Shown here piece after piece: positions 23,067 to 33,773 of a stretch of DNA of 64,000 nt. Below the pieces are notes generated by a model. It searched no databases. It had not been told where the DNA came from and was given only the letters and a program-made list of their open reading frames with translations. Source of the DNA: Utricularia gibba (taxonomy: Eukaryota > Streptophyta > Magnoliopsida > Lamiales > Lentibulariaceae); the NCBI GenBank assembly GCA_002189035.1, contig NEEC01000018.1:1426001-1490000 (forward strand), written 5' to 3'. Within the stretch, counting starts at the first letter, position 1; each line of letters begins with the position of its first letter. The position numbers were made by a program, and so were the translations under genes.

Positions 23067-23453
23067 CTGTTAAAACACACACATTTATCTCCACTTCACA
23101 CTCAAATGACATGGAGAAAGGCATTAGCCCAGAAAAATGATGAACCACACCAACCCCAGACCACCATCTCCTTAAAAGTTAAAACCCTTGAAGCAAACTT
23201 CCATCTTTTCATAAAAAAACCCGCAGTTGACGGGAAATTCTCCAAATGGGGTCGAAATCAACATAAAGAAAAGGGAAAAAGACGAACCCAACCAATTGAA
23301 ACAACAAGATACGACCTTCAAATCCCTAATCATGAGAGTAATAGTAGGTACGGGCAGACTCAGTATCCGACATCAGTTGCACGAATTGAAATCTCAAAAC
23401 CGCAAATAAGATCAAATAGCTGCTAAATTGTTGAAGGGAAAGCAGAGGCCTAC
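23067..23453 (-). other. Inferred 5' UTR intron of NDUFV1
   Basis: On the minus strand a donor (TATG|GTAGG) at 23453 and an acceptor (TTTTAACAG|GCG) ending at 23067 bracket 387 bases just upstream of the start codon. A GC-richer leader at 23454-23620 would be the first exon. This is inferred from splice-site appearance only. Confidence 0.45.
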
Positions 23454-23670
23454 CATAAAGCATCAACGCCCCTTCGTGGATACGACGATCTCAGGGATCC
23501 GCGTCTCCGCAATTCACTACAGCGAACCTGTTTTGCAGAGGAATCGAGCGACAAAGAGATGTAGGCGTAGGAGGAAAATTGGACGGCTAGGATCTTGTGA
23601 CCGGATGGCATGTTAATCTTGATCCGTTGGATGAGAAAAATGGAGGAATCGACGACAACCTTCCTCCAAA

Positions 23671-23716
23671 TGGGCTGGACCCGTCGGCCCTTAAATTCAA
23701 ATGGACAATTAGCCCA
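23671..23716 (-). promoter_or_regulatory. Site II-like promoter motifs of NDUFV1
   Basis: TGGGCT/AGCCCA occurs at 23671-23676 and 23711-23716, with GGCCC between them, about 200-250 bases upstream of the inferred first exon end. TGGGCY site II elements are typical of nuclear genes encoding mitochondrial respiratory-chain subunits. The function here is inferred. Confidence 0.45.
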
Positions 23717-23740
23717 GTTAAATATTAAAAGTAAAAACAA

Positions 23741-24206
23741 TTTTGTATTTTTTATATTTAAAAAACTTAAAAAATATATCCAATTTTAAATACAAAATTC
23801 AAATCATATATACCTAATAAAATTATTTAAATTACTGAATGAAAAAACTATCTACTTATACCAATTTAAATCATCAAATTTATTAGTGTTTTTATCTTTT
23901 ATTTTTGATAATTTATAAATTATATTTATATTTATATAAATTTTATCTTTTATCAAATTTTTGATAAATTTGAACTATTTGACATTTGTTCGATTTCAAA
24001 GGTGATATTTATAATTTTTTTCAAAAATTATGATTTATTAAAAAAATAACCATGAATTAAATATTCAAAACAGAAAATATCGTTGTGATTTTTCTGATTT
24101 TTCTGAAGTTAAAACAAGAAGAAAAACCCATGTTCGTATAAACGCTACTGCGTCCTCACAGAGGAATATATTCGTGAATGTACTCTATGACAATACGTTG
24201 TTTCTC
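23741..24206. other. AT-rich intergenic region
   Basis: This is low-complexity A/T-rich DNA with no coding signal, followed by the 3' flank of the DUF212 gene. Confidence 0.5.
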
Positions 24207-25425
24207 TTATATGATGCTGCACACGATGTGAGACACTGTAGCTACGAACATTCCGAGTGTCGCTCCGACCACAACCTGTGACAGAACACAACAACCAGTT
24301 GAAGGTCTGGTCCATATGGTGTTCAAGGTTCTTGTAAAAGGTAACAATGGCGAACCTGTGGAGGGGTGTGTCCCAGAAGTTCACGAAGGGGTGCAGCCTC
24401 TGCAAGAGGGTGTTCAGCTGGAAGCTCAAGCACTATTTGATTCAGAACCTAAAAGTTCATAATGGGTGTTTCCCACATGAAGGGAATTGATTTGTTAAGG
24501 TAAGTGAACAGACAAAAGATATGAAGGAACCTCTGCTTGGCGCCCTGCATGTAGCCTTATGCCTGTTGCATCATACATTACCTGCAAATCAACCAAACTA
24601 CGCTTGTTGCATCTAGCATCATACTTTGTAGAAGATTTTACATGTGATATAGCTTAGCAAGCAGCATTGGCGTTCAGATCATTACAGTTATATACAAGGA
24701 AGTGCAGAAAGCAGCCATTTTTAGCAGGATCTACAGGGAACCCTCTCTGGTTCATAAGCTTTAACAGTTTCTTATCAACCAACACAGCATATAAATGAAA
24801 TGCAGAAGACATCCGATGGATTTGAGTGAAGCAATCAGAGCTATTTCGATACTATAAGTGTCATTTTCAGCAGAGAATTTAAGGAACTAGCTCTGGTTTA
24901 TATTTTTTACTTTTGAGTGTCATAACTAACCGAAATCTGCAGCATATAAGAAGTGTCCAGAAGATTCATCTGAATGTAGAGTTTAAAAACCCAGCTCTGG
25001 TTTCTAGAAACATACCACAAAGGCCAAGATCAATGCGGTAGCAAATTGTGATCCCCCAAATCCATCTTGAAAACCAACCGCCATAGCAAGCGCGGTTACC
25101 GTGGCGGAATGGGAGGATGGCATCCCACCAGACCCAATAACTTGATTCAGATCCCAACGATTTCCCTTGTACCTAAACAAAGACACCCAATTCAAATCAC
25201 GATAGAAACGATAAAATTTATTCAACAAAAACTCCAATTGAGTTACCACGAAGATATGATCTTATACGATTGGCTGATCGCGAACGCGAGAAGAGAAGAA
25301 ATTAATGGGTAATTGGAAAAGATTGAAGCGGAGTAAGGTGTTGTCGCTGGAATCGATGTTGATGTAGAATTGAATGAATCTTGGGACAAGGGCGTTATTG
25401 ATTCGCCTCCCTCATGCATCACCAT
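24207..25425 (-). CDS. DUF212 / divergent PAP2-family membrane protein
   Basis: Five exons (25247-25425, 25016-25172, 24531-24581, 24356-24448, 24207-24275) total 549 nt, giving 182 aa. The product carries hydrophobic segments around FSNYPLISSLLAFAISQ, FATALILAFVVMYDATG and VVVGATLGMFVATVSHIVC. It also has the diagnostic motifs RWDLNQVIGSGGMPSSHSA, GIRLHAGRQAEVLNQIV and LRELLGHTPPQV. This is the DUF212 (PF02681) family, annotated in plants as acid phosphatase/vanadium-dependent haloperoxidase-related. The PSSHSA motif recalls the PAP2 active-site motif, but enzymatic activity is unproven. An in-frame ATG at 25467 would add 14 residues. I chose 25425 because the family N-terminus is short and variable. 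Confidence 0.88.
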
Positions 25426-25484
25426 TGCCGCAGAGCACCAATCGAATCCAAGATTTTGATTTTTCAAATCAAACCCCTGGAATC

Positions 25485-25625
25485 AAGGAATGGTGGCAGA
25501 TCGAGGAAACCGATTCTGGCCAGAAAAACAATGGACAAAGTCAACGAGCAATCCCTCCTTCGCCGGCTTTCACCCGAGAAAAACCGTGAAGTCAACAAGA
25601 ACAAATACGTCATCGTTTTTCAGTG
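25485..25625. repeat. Diverged duplicate block, copy A
   Basis: This 5' flank segment of the DUF212 gene shares ordered words with 27722-27870: atcgaggaaaccga, acaaagtcaac, caatccct, aaccgtgaagtcaac and acaaa.acgt. By eye the similarity is roughly 65-75 percent. The two copies are in the same orientation, about 2.2 kb apart. Confidence 0.6.
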
Positions 25626-26103
25626 ATTATATATACATATATATAATGTACGTATGTATATATCCCATGTGATATATTGTTACCGTACTAAAATTTTACA
25701 TTTTCTCAAACTTAGCCACTAACAGTACTTCCTGAGTGCCATTGTCTTACTATTGTCACTAATTCGGATTTAACTTGAATATCAAATGTAACGATTCATA
25801 ATATTCTTGTATAACATTCGAAAAGCAACTTTCACGTTTTCATGTATATAGGATAGATAATAATTAATATAAATATATTTGAAGTTCTAAATAAATGTAA
25901 TGAATAACATCAGACTTTGAAAAATATTTATTATTTAATAATAAATATAATGTAATTCACAAATAAATCTGATCTAAAAATGCATAATTATGTTTATAGT
26001 GACATAAATAAATTTATTATTTTATCCATTACTCAACCGGGCCGGTTCGAATATCCAGAAAAGAAAACACACACACACACAAAAAACACTTGAGACAAAA
26101 CGG

Positions 26104-26253
26104 CTAGAATTCAGGCAGCTTAAGATGAAACAGATCCGGAAAAGGTTCCGGCTGCAAAACCTGGCGGCGCACCGGAGTGGACGGCTTTCCGATCAAATTG
26201 CGGAGCCGCCGGGCTTTATCCAACTGACTGTGCTTACTTGGTGTTTGCTTCAT
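26104..26253 (-). CDS. Small ORF, 49 aa, unknown
   Basis: This ATG-to-TAG frame lies 29 bases downstream of the DUF579 stop codon on the same strand. The product starts MKQTPSKHSQLDKARRLRN, is basic and Pro-rich in the middle (GKPSTPVRRQVLQPEPFPD) and ends FHLKLPEF. The segment is much GC-richer than its flanks and looks like coding sequence. It is in a different frame from the upstream gene and could be part of its 3' UTR. I do not recognise a family. Confidence 0.35.
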   Translation of the reverse strand: MKQTPSKHSQLDKARRLRNLIGKPSTPVRRQVLQPEPFPDLFHLKLPEF

Positions 26254-26282
26254 TGATTAATGCTAATGAACTGGGAAATGAA

Positions 26283-27232
26283 TTAAGGCGCATCATTGCC
26301 ATCGCAAAAATCGGACTTACCCGCCGTCGGCGGAATCTCGAAGTGCCATAATCTACCAGCTCCACTCACCCGATACCTCCGGCACAAAAACCTCTCCGCG
26401 TACGTTTTCTCCACTTCTCTGTCCACATCATGGAGGAAAATATGCGTATTTCCAGGTTTCTTACGACTCCTCGCCATCACCGCCGCCGAGTATATCGCCG
26501 CCATCCTCCCCGGTGCCTCCGGGTAGTACCCCCGTGGCGCGTCGATCATGATCATATCCCACTCCGTATCGTAAACTCGATTCGACAGCATATTAAGCGC
26601 CAATCTAGAAATTCCAGTTTCGAATCAATTCAAGTTTCGCAGCAGATGACGACGAGGGATTTTTTGCATCCACTGGTTTACCTGCATTTTTCGTTGCCGC
26701 GGAGGGACGTATTCTCCGGCCAGCACTGCGATTCAGACTCGTAATGTCGCAGGAGGCCATCCGCCTCGGAGAGGTTTGTTCGGTACGGCACCGTATCCGC
26801 TCTCAACGTCGGCGCGTCCTTCAACACGCTCTCCACCCATTTCGGATCCTCCTCTAAGAAAAGCGTTCTCCCACCGGAGTTCAACCCGGCCCACATCAGC
26901 GAATCGTAACCCAACCCGAAAACCAGAAAATCGCACGGCGCGATTCTCTTCAACACCTCCAACGACACCGTGATCTCCTCCAAGCTCTGCTGCGGCACCA
27001 CCTTCGAAGTCGCGTAGTGAACAAGAGCGTCCATATCAACAGCCACGCTCCGATCACCGGAGACTTTGCTCTGCCAGGCGCCGCCTCTCCCACAGGAGAT
27101 AGGCGTCAGGAATGGGCTCACCAGGAAAGAGTACCCGGCCGCCGTGACTCCGATGACGGCCAGGAAGAGATAGAGACCCCATAGATTCTCCGGCATGACG
27201 CGACTGCGGATACTTTCTAGGATTTGCTTCAT
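26283..27232 (-). CDS. DUF579 glucuronoxylan 4-O-methyltransferase-like protein
   Basis: Two exons (26682-27232, 26283-26604) sum to 873 nt, giving 290 aa. An N-terminal signal anchor (LWGLYLFLAVIGVTAAGYSF) implies a type II Golgi protein. The DUF579 fold shows FGLGYDSLMWAGLNSGGRT (S-adenosylmethionine-binding region), LFLEEDPKWVESVL, the WDMIMIDAPRGYYPEAPGRM motif and THIFLHDVDREVEKTYAERF. The family includes GXM1-3, which methylate glucuronic acid side chains of xylan, AGM arabinogalactan methyltransferases, and IRX15/IRX15L. The length and C-terminus (RLWHFEIPP) fit the GXM/IRX15 groups. I infer a role in secondary-wall polysaccharide synthesis but cannot choose the subgroup with certainty. 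Confidence 0.87.
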
Positions 27233-28589
27233 GGATTTGGATCAAGGAAGATGATCGGAACTCGGCCAGATCCATTAAAATGGAAGTCGGAGAAAAGAAC
27301 CGTAGTACTAACAATCTAACACCAACCAATTGTACCATACTACAAACAAATATTAAATAGGATTTATATTCAAACGTAATTATATTTCATAAAATAGTTT
27401 AACAATATATCAATTTTTTATAAAATTAAATATTTAAGAACTCGTTGGCCATCCTTGATGAATTAATTATATGAAAAAAAATCGTACATACTCAATTAAA
27501 ATTTATAATTTGAATTTCAAATGAGAATGGAAAACTAGCCGCTTTTGTAAATAACCACTAAATTACAGATTTTATTAAATAATCAAAAATTATCTATCAA
27601 ACAAACTTTAATTCTAACTATACAATATTTATTTATTTAAATACAAATATATCAAATATATTATTAATTATACTATGTTATTAAATACACGCTAAATGTA
27701 ATTAAAATAAAATGCAAATAGGAATCAAATCCAGGAATCGAAATCGAGGAAACCGAATCGAGCCCAAAAAAAATTTACAAAGTCAACCAACAATCCCTTC
27801 TCCGCCTTCCTTCACACGTCACGAACCGTGAAGTCAACGAGCACAAACACGTGATGGCTTTTCATTGGTTGGATAATATTTTTTATCTATATATTTTAAT
27901 TATGTATATTTATTACCAGATTCTGTCGTAATTCCAAAGTTGAGCATACTAATAATTTTGCTAGAATGGTTGACGTAGTAGATATTCATCGTATTACATT
28001 TCTTTTTTGCATAGTACACGTGGAGGAGCTGCCATAGGCCTTTTGTATTATTGTAATTTAGCACAAAGTAGTTTATTTTTATCTATAAGATGACTCACAC
28101 TCACATCTATCTTGAGAATTGTGAACGATATTTTGTACATTTTAGATATTTAATTCTTATGATTTTACGTTATTCTATTTTAGGAAAAATATTCCTAAAA
28201 TTAGTAGTAAATCTTCTATTTAAGCATGTTCATTCTCCAATTCATAACTAATGTAGAATACCGTCAATACTTATACGTCTAGAAGTTTTGATAGGTATAG
28301 ATATACCACCATCAGGGTGCCTCATACTATAGGAATTTGGAGTGTTAATTAATTGTATTTCCCTTAGAACATATTTAGTGATTTACGGAAATGATGACAT
28401 GGTTTTCTTTATTGAGTTTTCATGAAAAAACAGAATTTACTCAAATTGATTTCTGCACAATAGAGTTTATTCAAATTATTCATTTCCTTATAAATGAAAT
28501 TGATTTCTGGAAAGTCATGTTATCATTTCTGGAAATCTATGTCATCATTTTTTAAAATCACTAAAAATTTTCTTATTGTCATTCATGTC
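27233..28589. other. AT-rich intergenic region
   Basis: This is the 5' flank of the DUF579 gene, then AT-rich DNA. It contains duplicate block copy B at 27722-27870. No gene is supported. Confidence 0.55.
27722..27870. repeat. Diverged duplicate block, copy B
   Basis: Partner of 25485-25625, in the same orientation. It probably derives from a duplicated promoter or leader of the DUF212 gene; no coding sequence accompanies this copy. It contains CACGTG at 27848-27853. Confidence 0.6.
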
Positions 28590-28998
28590 TAGAGGTGGGC
28601 ACGGGTCCGACTCATCTGGTCACGGGTCGAACCCGCCGGTTAAAAAATGAAATGGCTGACTCGGCGTACGAGTTGACGGGTTGGATGGGTTGACCCGTCC
28701 CGGGTTGACACGTGTCATTATTTTTTTTAATTTTAATAATATTAAATATATTAATATTTTTATTTGGAATAAAATATTAAATTTCGTTATTACAAAATTA
28801 ATAATATAACAGTATATAACAGGTGTCATTTACATTGACCCGCTGGGTCGACTCGTACACATGTACAACGACTCGTCCCGTACCCATGTACAACGACCCG
28901 TCCCGTACCCGTTTTCGACGGTTACGGGTTACGGATTGGACCCGTCACGGGTTGACCCGCTGGATACACGGGTCAACCCGTAACCGTGCCCAGCTCTA
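28590..28998. mobile_element. hAT-type MITE, 409 bp
   Basis: The element starts TAGAGGTGGGCACGG and ends CCGTGCCCAGCTCTA: 15-bp terminal inverted repeats with one mismatch. It is flanked by a perfect 8-bp target duplication, ttcatgtc (28582-28589 and 28999-29006). The interior is built of degenerate repeats of gggttgacccg/gacccgtcccg at both ends around an AT-rich core, and has no transposase. An 8-bp duplication and TAG-starting ends are diagnostic of non-autonomous hAT elements. Confidence 0.92.
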
Positions 28999-29006
28999 TT
29001 CATGTC

Positions 29007-29558
29007 AAAGGTTAAAAAAACAAGAAAGTCATTTTGGATCGCCAACCATTTATGATAATGATTATTGAATTAAATTTTATAAAATCATAATTGAGCTACA
29101 ATTGAATTGTTTTATATCATGAATCACTTGCACGATTTTTTTTATACTAAAAGACCATGAATCCTCAATAACATTAAAAAACAAAAAGAAAAAACAACAA
29201 ATCAGAAAAAAACAAAGGTATTGTGGGCCAAGTTTGAGCCGACACCACGCCTCTGTTGTAAGTTTCTATCATCTCCACAGACCAGAAGATAAACACATGC
29301 ACACGCTGTCTTTCCTAGTTCCGTGCTTTGATCAATGTTTTAATTCTGAAAAAGAAAATCATGAACGATTTGTACAAACAGTTTGTAAATTGAAAGGTTT
29401 AATTGTAATTTAAAAAAGTATTTTTGAATATGTTTATTATAAAAAAACAAAACAATGATTAATTTTAACATTTTAAAATGATTTAATTAACTTGAGAGAA
29501 TGAAACATTTTTCCATCGGGGAAAAAGACAAAACCTTCCCCGGGCAGGCATCCTTCGC
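29007..29558. other. Intergenic region upstream of the HD-Zip I gene
   Basis: AT-rich sequence with no gene, ending in the likely promoter of the HD-Zip I gene. Confidence 0.5.
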
Positions 29559-29565
29559 ACGTGTC
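29559..29565 (+). promoter_or_regulatory. ABRE-like ACGTGTC motif
   Basis: ACGTGTC lies about 165 bases upstream of the HD-Zip I start codon. This is the core of an ABA-responsive element. ATHB7/ATHB12-type HD-Zip I genes are strongly ABA- and drought-induced, so the match fits, but one motif is not proof. Confidence 0.4.
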
Positions 29566-29727
29566 GTTCATGGAGTGGGGCGCCGGCCAGCCGAGGACGA
29601 AGGCAGGCGTTCCAGAGGATAACGAACTGTGATTTGTGGAATATCAATATTATGCTTCTTAGAAAGGACACATCTCCCAGTTTGCAGCCTCAGCGTAGAT
29701 CGGAGGTGTCACCGGCCCCCGAGCTCA

Positions 29728-30356
29728 ATGAAAACGCGTTTCAGTGAAGAGCAACTCCGGTCACTGGAGACCACCTTCGCGGAGGAGGAGCGGCCGGATC
29801 CCGGCACGAAGCTGCAGCTAGCGAAGAAGCTCGGACTGGAGCCGCGGCAGGTGGCGATATGGTTCCAGAACCGGAGGGCAAGGACTAAGTGCAAGCAGAT
29901 GGAAAGAGAGCTGGGTGCGCTCCAGGCCAACTACGATGAGATGGCGTTGCGGTTCGAGGAGCTCAAGAAAGAGAACCAACTTCTGCTACTTCAGGTACCG
30001 GGTTTCGCCCCAACTTTAGACGGAAAGCTTCACAATCTACAAAGGAACATGTAGAATCTCAATAAGCTATTCCGAACATGAAAAATGAGGTAGGCAGAAG
30101 GATCAAAGATAATGAAGTTTGCAAAATTTTACAGGTGCAGAGATTCAAAAAAATGGCGGGGATGACAGATGGGGGAGACGATTCCAATAGTCACAAAACG
30201 GCGGCAAACTGGGAACACCCAGAATTTCTAAGACAGTTAAGCAGTGAGATGGTGGATGCAAAGTATGATGTGAATCGAGGAGGTTACCTTGATGACGGTT
30301 CTTTTGATGATGGGTGTAGCTTCCAGTCTCACAGTTCCCGGTGCTGGGATTTCTGA
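29728..30356 (+). CDS. HD-Zip class I transcription factor (ATHB7/12-like), N-terminus short or incomplete
   Basis: Two exons (29728-29994, 30135-30356) give 162 aa. The homeodomain is nearly complete: helix 1 SEEQLRSLETTF, helix 2 TKLQLAKKLG, helix 3 RQVAIWFQNRRARTK. It is followed directly by a leucine zipper (MERELGALQANYDEMALRFE..) that continues across the intron (LLLLQVQRFKK). The C-terminus is acidic and Ser-rich, ending SSRCWDF, which resembles the aromatic activation motif of HD-Zip I proteins. It binds pseudopalindromic AATNATT sites as a dimer. The first ATG in frame is immediately before the homeodomain, so the usual 20-30 residue leader and basic arm are missing. A TTTGCAG acceptor at 29687 keeps the frame open, so an upstream exon may exist that I cannot see. 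Confidence 0.85.
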
Positions 30357-30608
30357 TGCTTTGTTGCTATCTAGGATTTTGAAATAAGTACTTGTTCCAA
30401 TTCATGGTGATAATATATGAGAAATTGCTATCAACCATGAGTAAAAGGATCGTTCGTATCCATAATGCTTTTCCCATTAGCTACAGCAACATCAATGTTA
30501 ATGACAGTAGTTTCATACAAATCACGCCTCCATTAAAAAGCATTGCACTAGAAAACACATACAGCTTCTATCAGTAGTAAGGAAATCTGAGTACTTAAGC
30601 AAGACTTT

Positions 30609-31930
30609 TTAAGTCTCTGTCTTCACTTTTGTTTCACCATTGGGCAGTACGTTCTGCGCTTTTGCAGATCGTTTGGCCTCCTGTAAAAGATGTAAAATGT
30701 AAAAGCTTAACGAATAGATTCTCAGTTGGGAAACTCAAATTTGTAAGTGAATCTCTTATGAACATCAACAGAGAACAGTCAAATTTGTAAGTGCAGACAT
30801 GCATAGAAATAACTAACCGCAGCAGAGGAAGCACGTATTTTTCTGTAAGCTTCAACCTCATCGGGGAATGCTTGTTCTAGTTCCTCGAGGAGGTGATTTC
30901 GCATACCCTGCATCAGATAAAATGGATTCTAGTCACTCAAACATGAGTTTCAGGTAATAAGTAAACATTATTTAGAAAGACAGTCTAGCAATAGGGAGGC
31001 AATATCATGAAAGACCTTAAAAATTTATTCTTCCCACTTTCAACTCAAGACCATGAAAAAATTAGCAGGAAAATATTGAAGTGACTGAGGCGACATCCGT
31101 ACAAGATTAACAGCCAATGAATATAGTTAACGTATGTATTCGAAGAATCCAGTGGTTATTCTAAGCAGAGACACCGACCTTGAACGCATCTGCCTTCCCC
31201 TTAGTAATCTGATTCTTTAAGATGCAGCTATTCAGTACGCCCCTCGTAAATTCATCTGGGTTCTTCCCGTCATCTATCAAACTGTATCCCATTCACCCAC
31301 TCCTTTAACAGAGTCCCAAATCGTACACAACGCATCATCCTGATAAAAAGTAGCGAAACCCAGCAATTGAAATTCTAAAAAGTGATGAATCTTACTTCAG
31401 AACCTCCACAGGCACTTGAATGTGGCATTTATCCGCCAGCCTGGACATATTATCCAGCTCCAACACTAAATTGTTCCTTCAAATCGAAAAAAATAATCTC
31501 CCAATCAAATACACCAAACGAGAAGACATGTCACATGTCTAGCTAGAGAATTCAACAAATTGTTTGATTTCGGCAGATGCAAATCCATGAAAATAAAACC
31601 TATTAGAGTTTCGTTTTATGTCAGCAATATTCTAGCAGCATCCACCAAGGGGGCAAAGACACGAAATTCAGTAATCAAAAGAGAAATCACATACATACGC
31701 TGAAGAAGCGGAAGTTGCGAGGCAACATTGTACGAGGAAACGGTAAGATAGAGCTGGTGGAGAATCCCTAGGGTTTTCTGGATGGAATTAATGACTTGAT
31801 TCAGGTTTTGCTTCTGATCATCCGCCGGGGTTCCGGCGGTAGTTGCGGAAGATTCCATCGGCGACGCCTCTTCAGATTGAGCAAGCATCATCCCATTCCC
31901 TCCGGCCGCGGCGGTCGTTGCTGAATCCAT
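30609..31930 (-). CDS. MED10: Mediator complex subunit 10
   Basis: Five exons (31695-31930, 31396-31476, 31179-31281, 30818-30907, 30609-30680) sum to 582 nt, giving 193 aa. A low-complexity N-terminus precedes the MED10 domain: QNLNQVINSIQKTLGILHQL, LPLLQRMNNLVLELDNMSRL, the signature VPVEVLNLIDDGKNPDEFTR, and GMRNHLLEELEQAFPDEVEA. The tail is Lys-rich. MED10 is in the Mediator middle module, bridging transcription factors and RNA polymerase II in the nucleus. The exon 1 donor was fixed at 31694 because only this choice restores the conserved LQRMNNLVLEL. The gene is divergent from the ORM gene. Confidence 0.93.
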
Positions 31931-32241
31931 AGTTTCACTTTTTTCCTTCAATTTCGCGCAATGGTTTCTGTCACACATCTTTCTTATATATATAATATAA
32001 ATACGAAAATAATATATTATTTCCAGGAAATATATAATATTTTAATGATTTTTTGTGACAATTTAATTAGTATTTTTTGAATTTGTATTACCATCCCGTT
32101 TTGATGGAACGGGAAATTTTTCTGCGGAACTTCGGACGCGCGTCGGGGCCGGGGCTTTGAAGATCTCCAGGCGCAAGGTTTAGCTGATTTCTAGATCGAA
32201 ATTGACGAAAGATTCGCAGCTTTTGGGCGATTTTTTCCCCG
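31931..32241. promoter_or_regulatory. Short bidirectional promoter region (MED10 / ORM)
   Basis: Only 311 bases separate the start codons of the divergent MED10 and ORM genes. A tatatataatataaatac stretch at 31984-32003 could serve as a TATA region toward MED10. The ORM side is GC-richer. Shared regulation is inferred from distance only. Confidence 0.5.
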
Positions 32242-33773
32242 ATGGTGAACTTGTATGTGCGTGCGTTTCCTCCGACGGATCTGAATCGGAATACGGAGTG
32301 GTTCGCCTACCCCGGTGTGTGGACTGCGTACATTCTCATACTGCTCTTCTTGTGGCTTTTGGTGCTCTCAGTTTTCGGCTGCTCCGCAGGCATGGCGTGG
32401 ACCGTTGTTCATCTCTTCCATTCCATCGTATGCCCTCGCCGCTCACCTGAAAAAAATGTTTTGTTTGTACTTTTTTTAATCCATTTTTGTTGATTATATA
32501 GTGAGCGTTGCTGTGTGATCGATTATGATGGGGCAGGAGGGATAACATTTACGGTTTTCTACCTATTGGAGATGACACTTTGCAATTTCCATACAAAGTT
32601 ATGCTGCCTGTCTTATAGTTTGGTTGACTGTCCATGGTTGTATGCTGGTATCTCGATAGTGAGAAAAATTGCTCTTTAGATTTAAATATAAAGCAAACAG
32701 TTGTGTGTAGAGTGGCCGAGGGAAGTTACTGTTGTCTGCCTCAAGAGGTATTAATATTCTGGCTGTTGGAGAGTTGGCTTTCTTAGATCAATCGGGGTGT
32801 TATTGTTTTTCTTTATATAGTTTCCAATTTCAAGTTGTCATATGATTCATTTTCAGCAAGAGAGAGCATGCTTGTGGGGAAACATCAAAGTTCTGGTAGT
32901 TGTTCAGCTGAAATTAACTGAACTTTTGTGAATAGTGTATGCTGTCAAACGTTGCCTTTTTCTAGTGTTTGCATGCTATCCTTGCTTACCAGTCATGGAC
33001 TAGTTATCGCCTGATAGAATAGAAATAGAAATCCCAATCTAGCTTTACAAGTGCGTGTATTGCACGGCCATTTAGAAAAAATGGCCACTCTCACACTCTC
33101 TCAAACATTGAAATATTATGCATGCTTGGAAGATCTGTTTCCTTTTTCCTTTGAAGGAAATGTGCAAGCCAGTCTACTTTGCAATTACCGTTCTCATGAC
33201 TAGGTGATTTTGGTGTTTAATTCAGGTTACTTATCACTTCTTCCACTGGAAGAAGGGTACACCTTTTGCCGATGATCAGGGCATTTACAATAAGCTGACA
33301 TGGTGGGAGCAAATCGACAGCGGCAAGCAACTCACTCACAATAGGAAGTTTTTAACAGTGATACCTGCTCTGCTGTAAGCCCTCTATTCGCAGTTTTTCT
33401 TTCTTTTCCAAAACTAAAAAGTTCGCATAGGCAGAAAGCATGATCCCCTCTCCCAAAGAGTGTCCCGAATAACTTCTGAAAGTAATGCAAAGTAGAAACA
33501 GGAAGTAGATCTGAACTTACTTTCTACTCACTTTTTGAAAAAAAGTGGAGAAGCAACAAATTTCTGAATGTTATTACACAAGCATCTTGCGTGTTGGATT
33601 GATCAAAACCCTCTTCCCTGTCCCCTTGCTGCAGGTACCTTACAGCTTCTCACGCAACCAATTATGAAAGCCCCATGCTCCTTATCAACACCGTGGCAGT
33701 TTTCATTCTGGTGGTTGCCAAGTTCCCCCATATGCACAAAGTTCGCATCTTTGGAATCAATGCTGATCAATGA
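32242..33773 (+). CDS. ORM1: ORM1-like (ORMDL) protein
   Basis: Three exons (32242-32427, 33226-33374, 33635-33773) sum to 474 nt, giving 157 aa, the usual ORMDL size. Conserved stretches are PPTDLNRNTEWFAYPGVW, TPFADDQGIYNKLTWWEQID, LTHNRKFLTVIPALLYL and the C-terminal KFPHMHKVRIFGIN. Hydrophobic segments fit a four-helix ER membrane protein. ORM proteins inhibit serine palmitoyltransferase, the first step of sphingolipid synthesis, in a ceramide-sensitive way. Two close Mets (1 and none nearby) leave the start clear; the family often begins at the VRA motif a few residues in. Intron 1 is long (798 bases). Confidence 0.95.
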
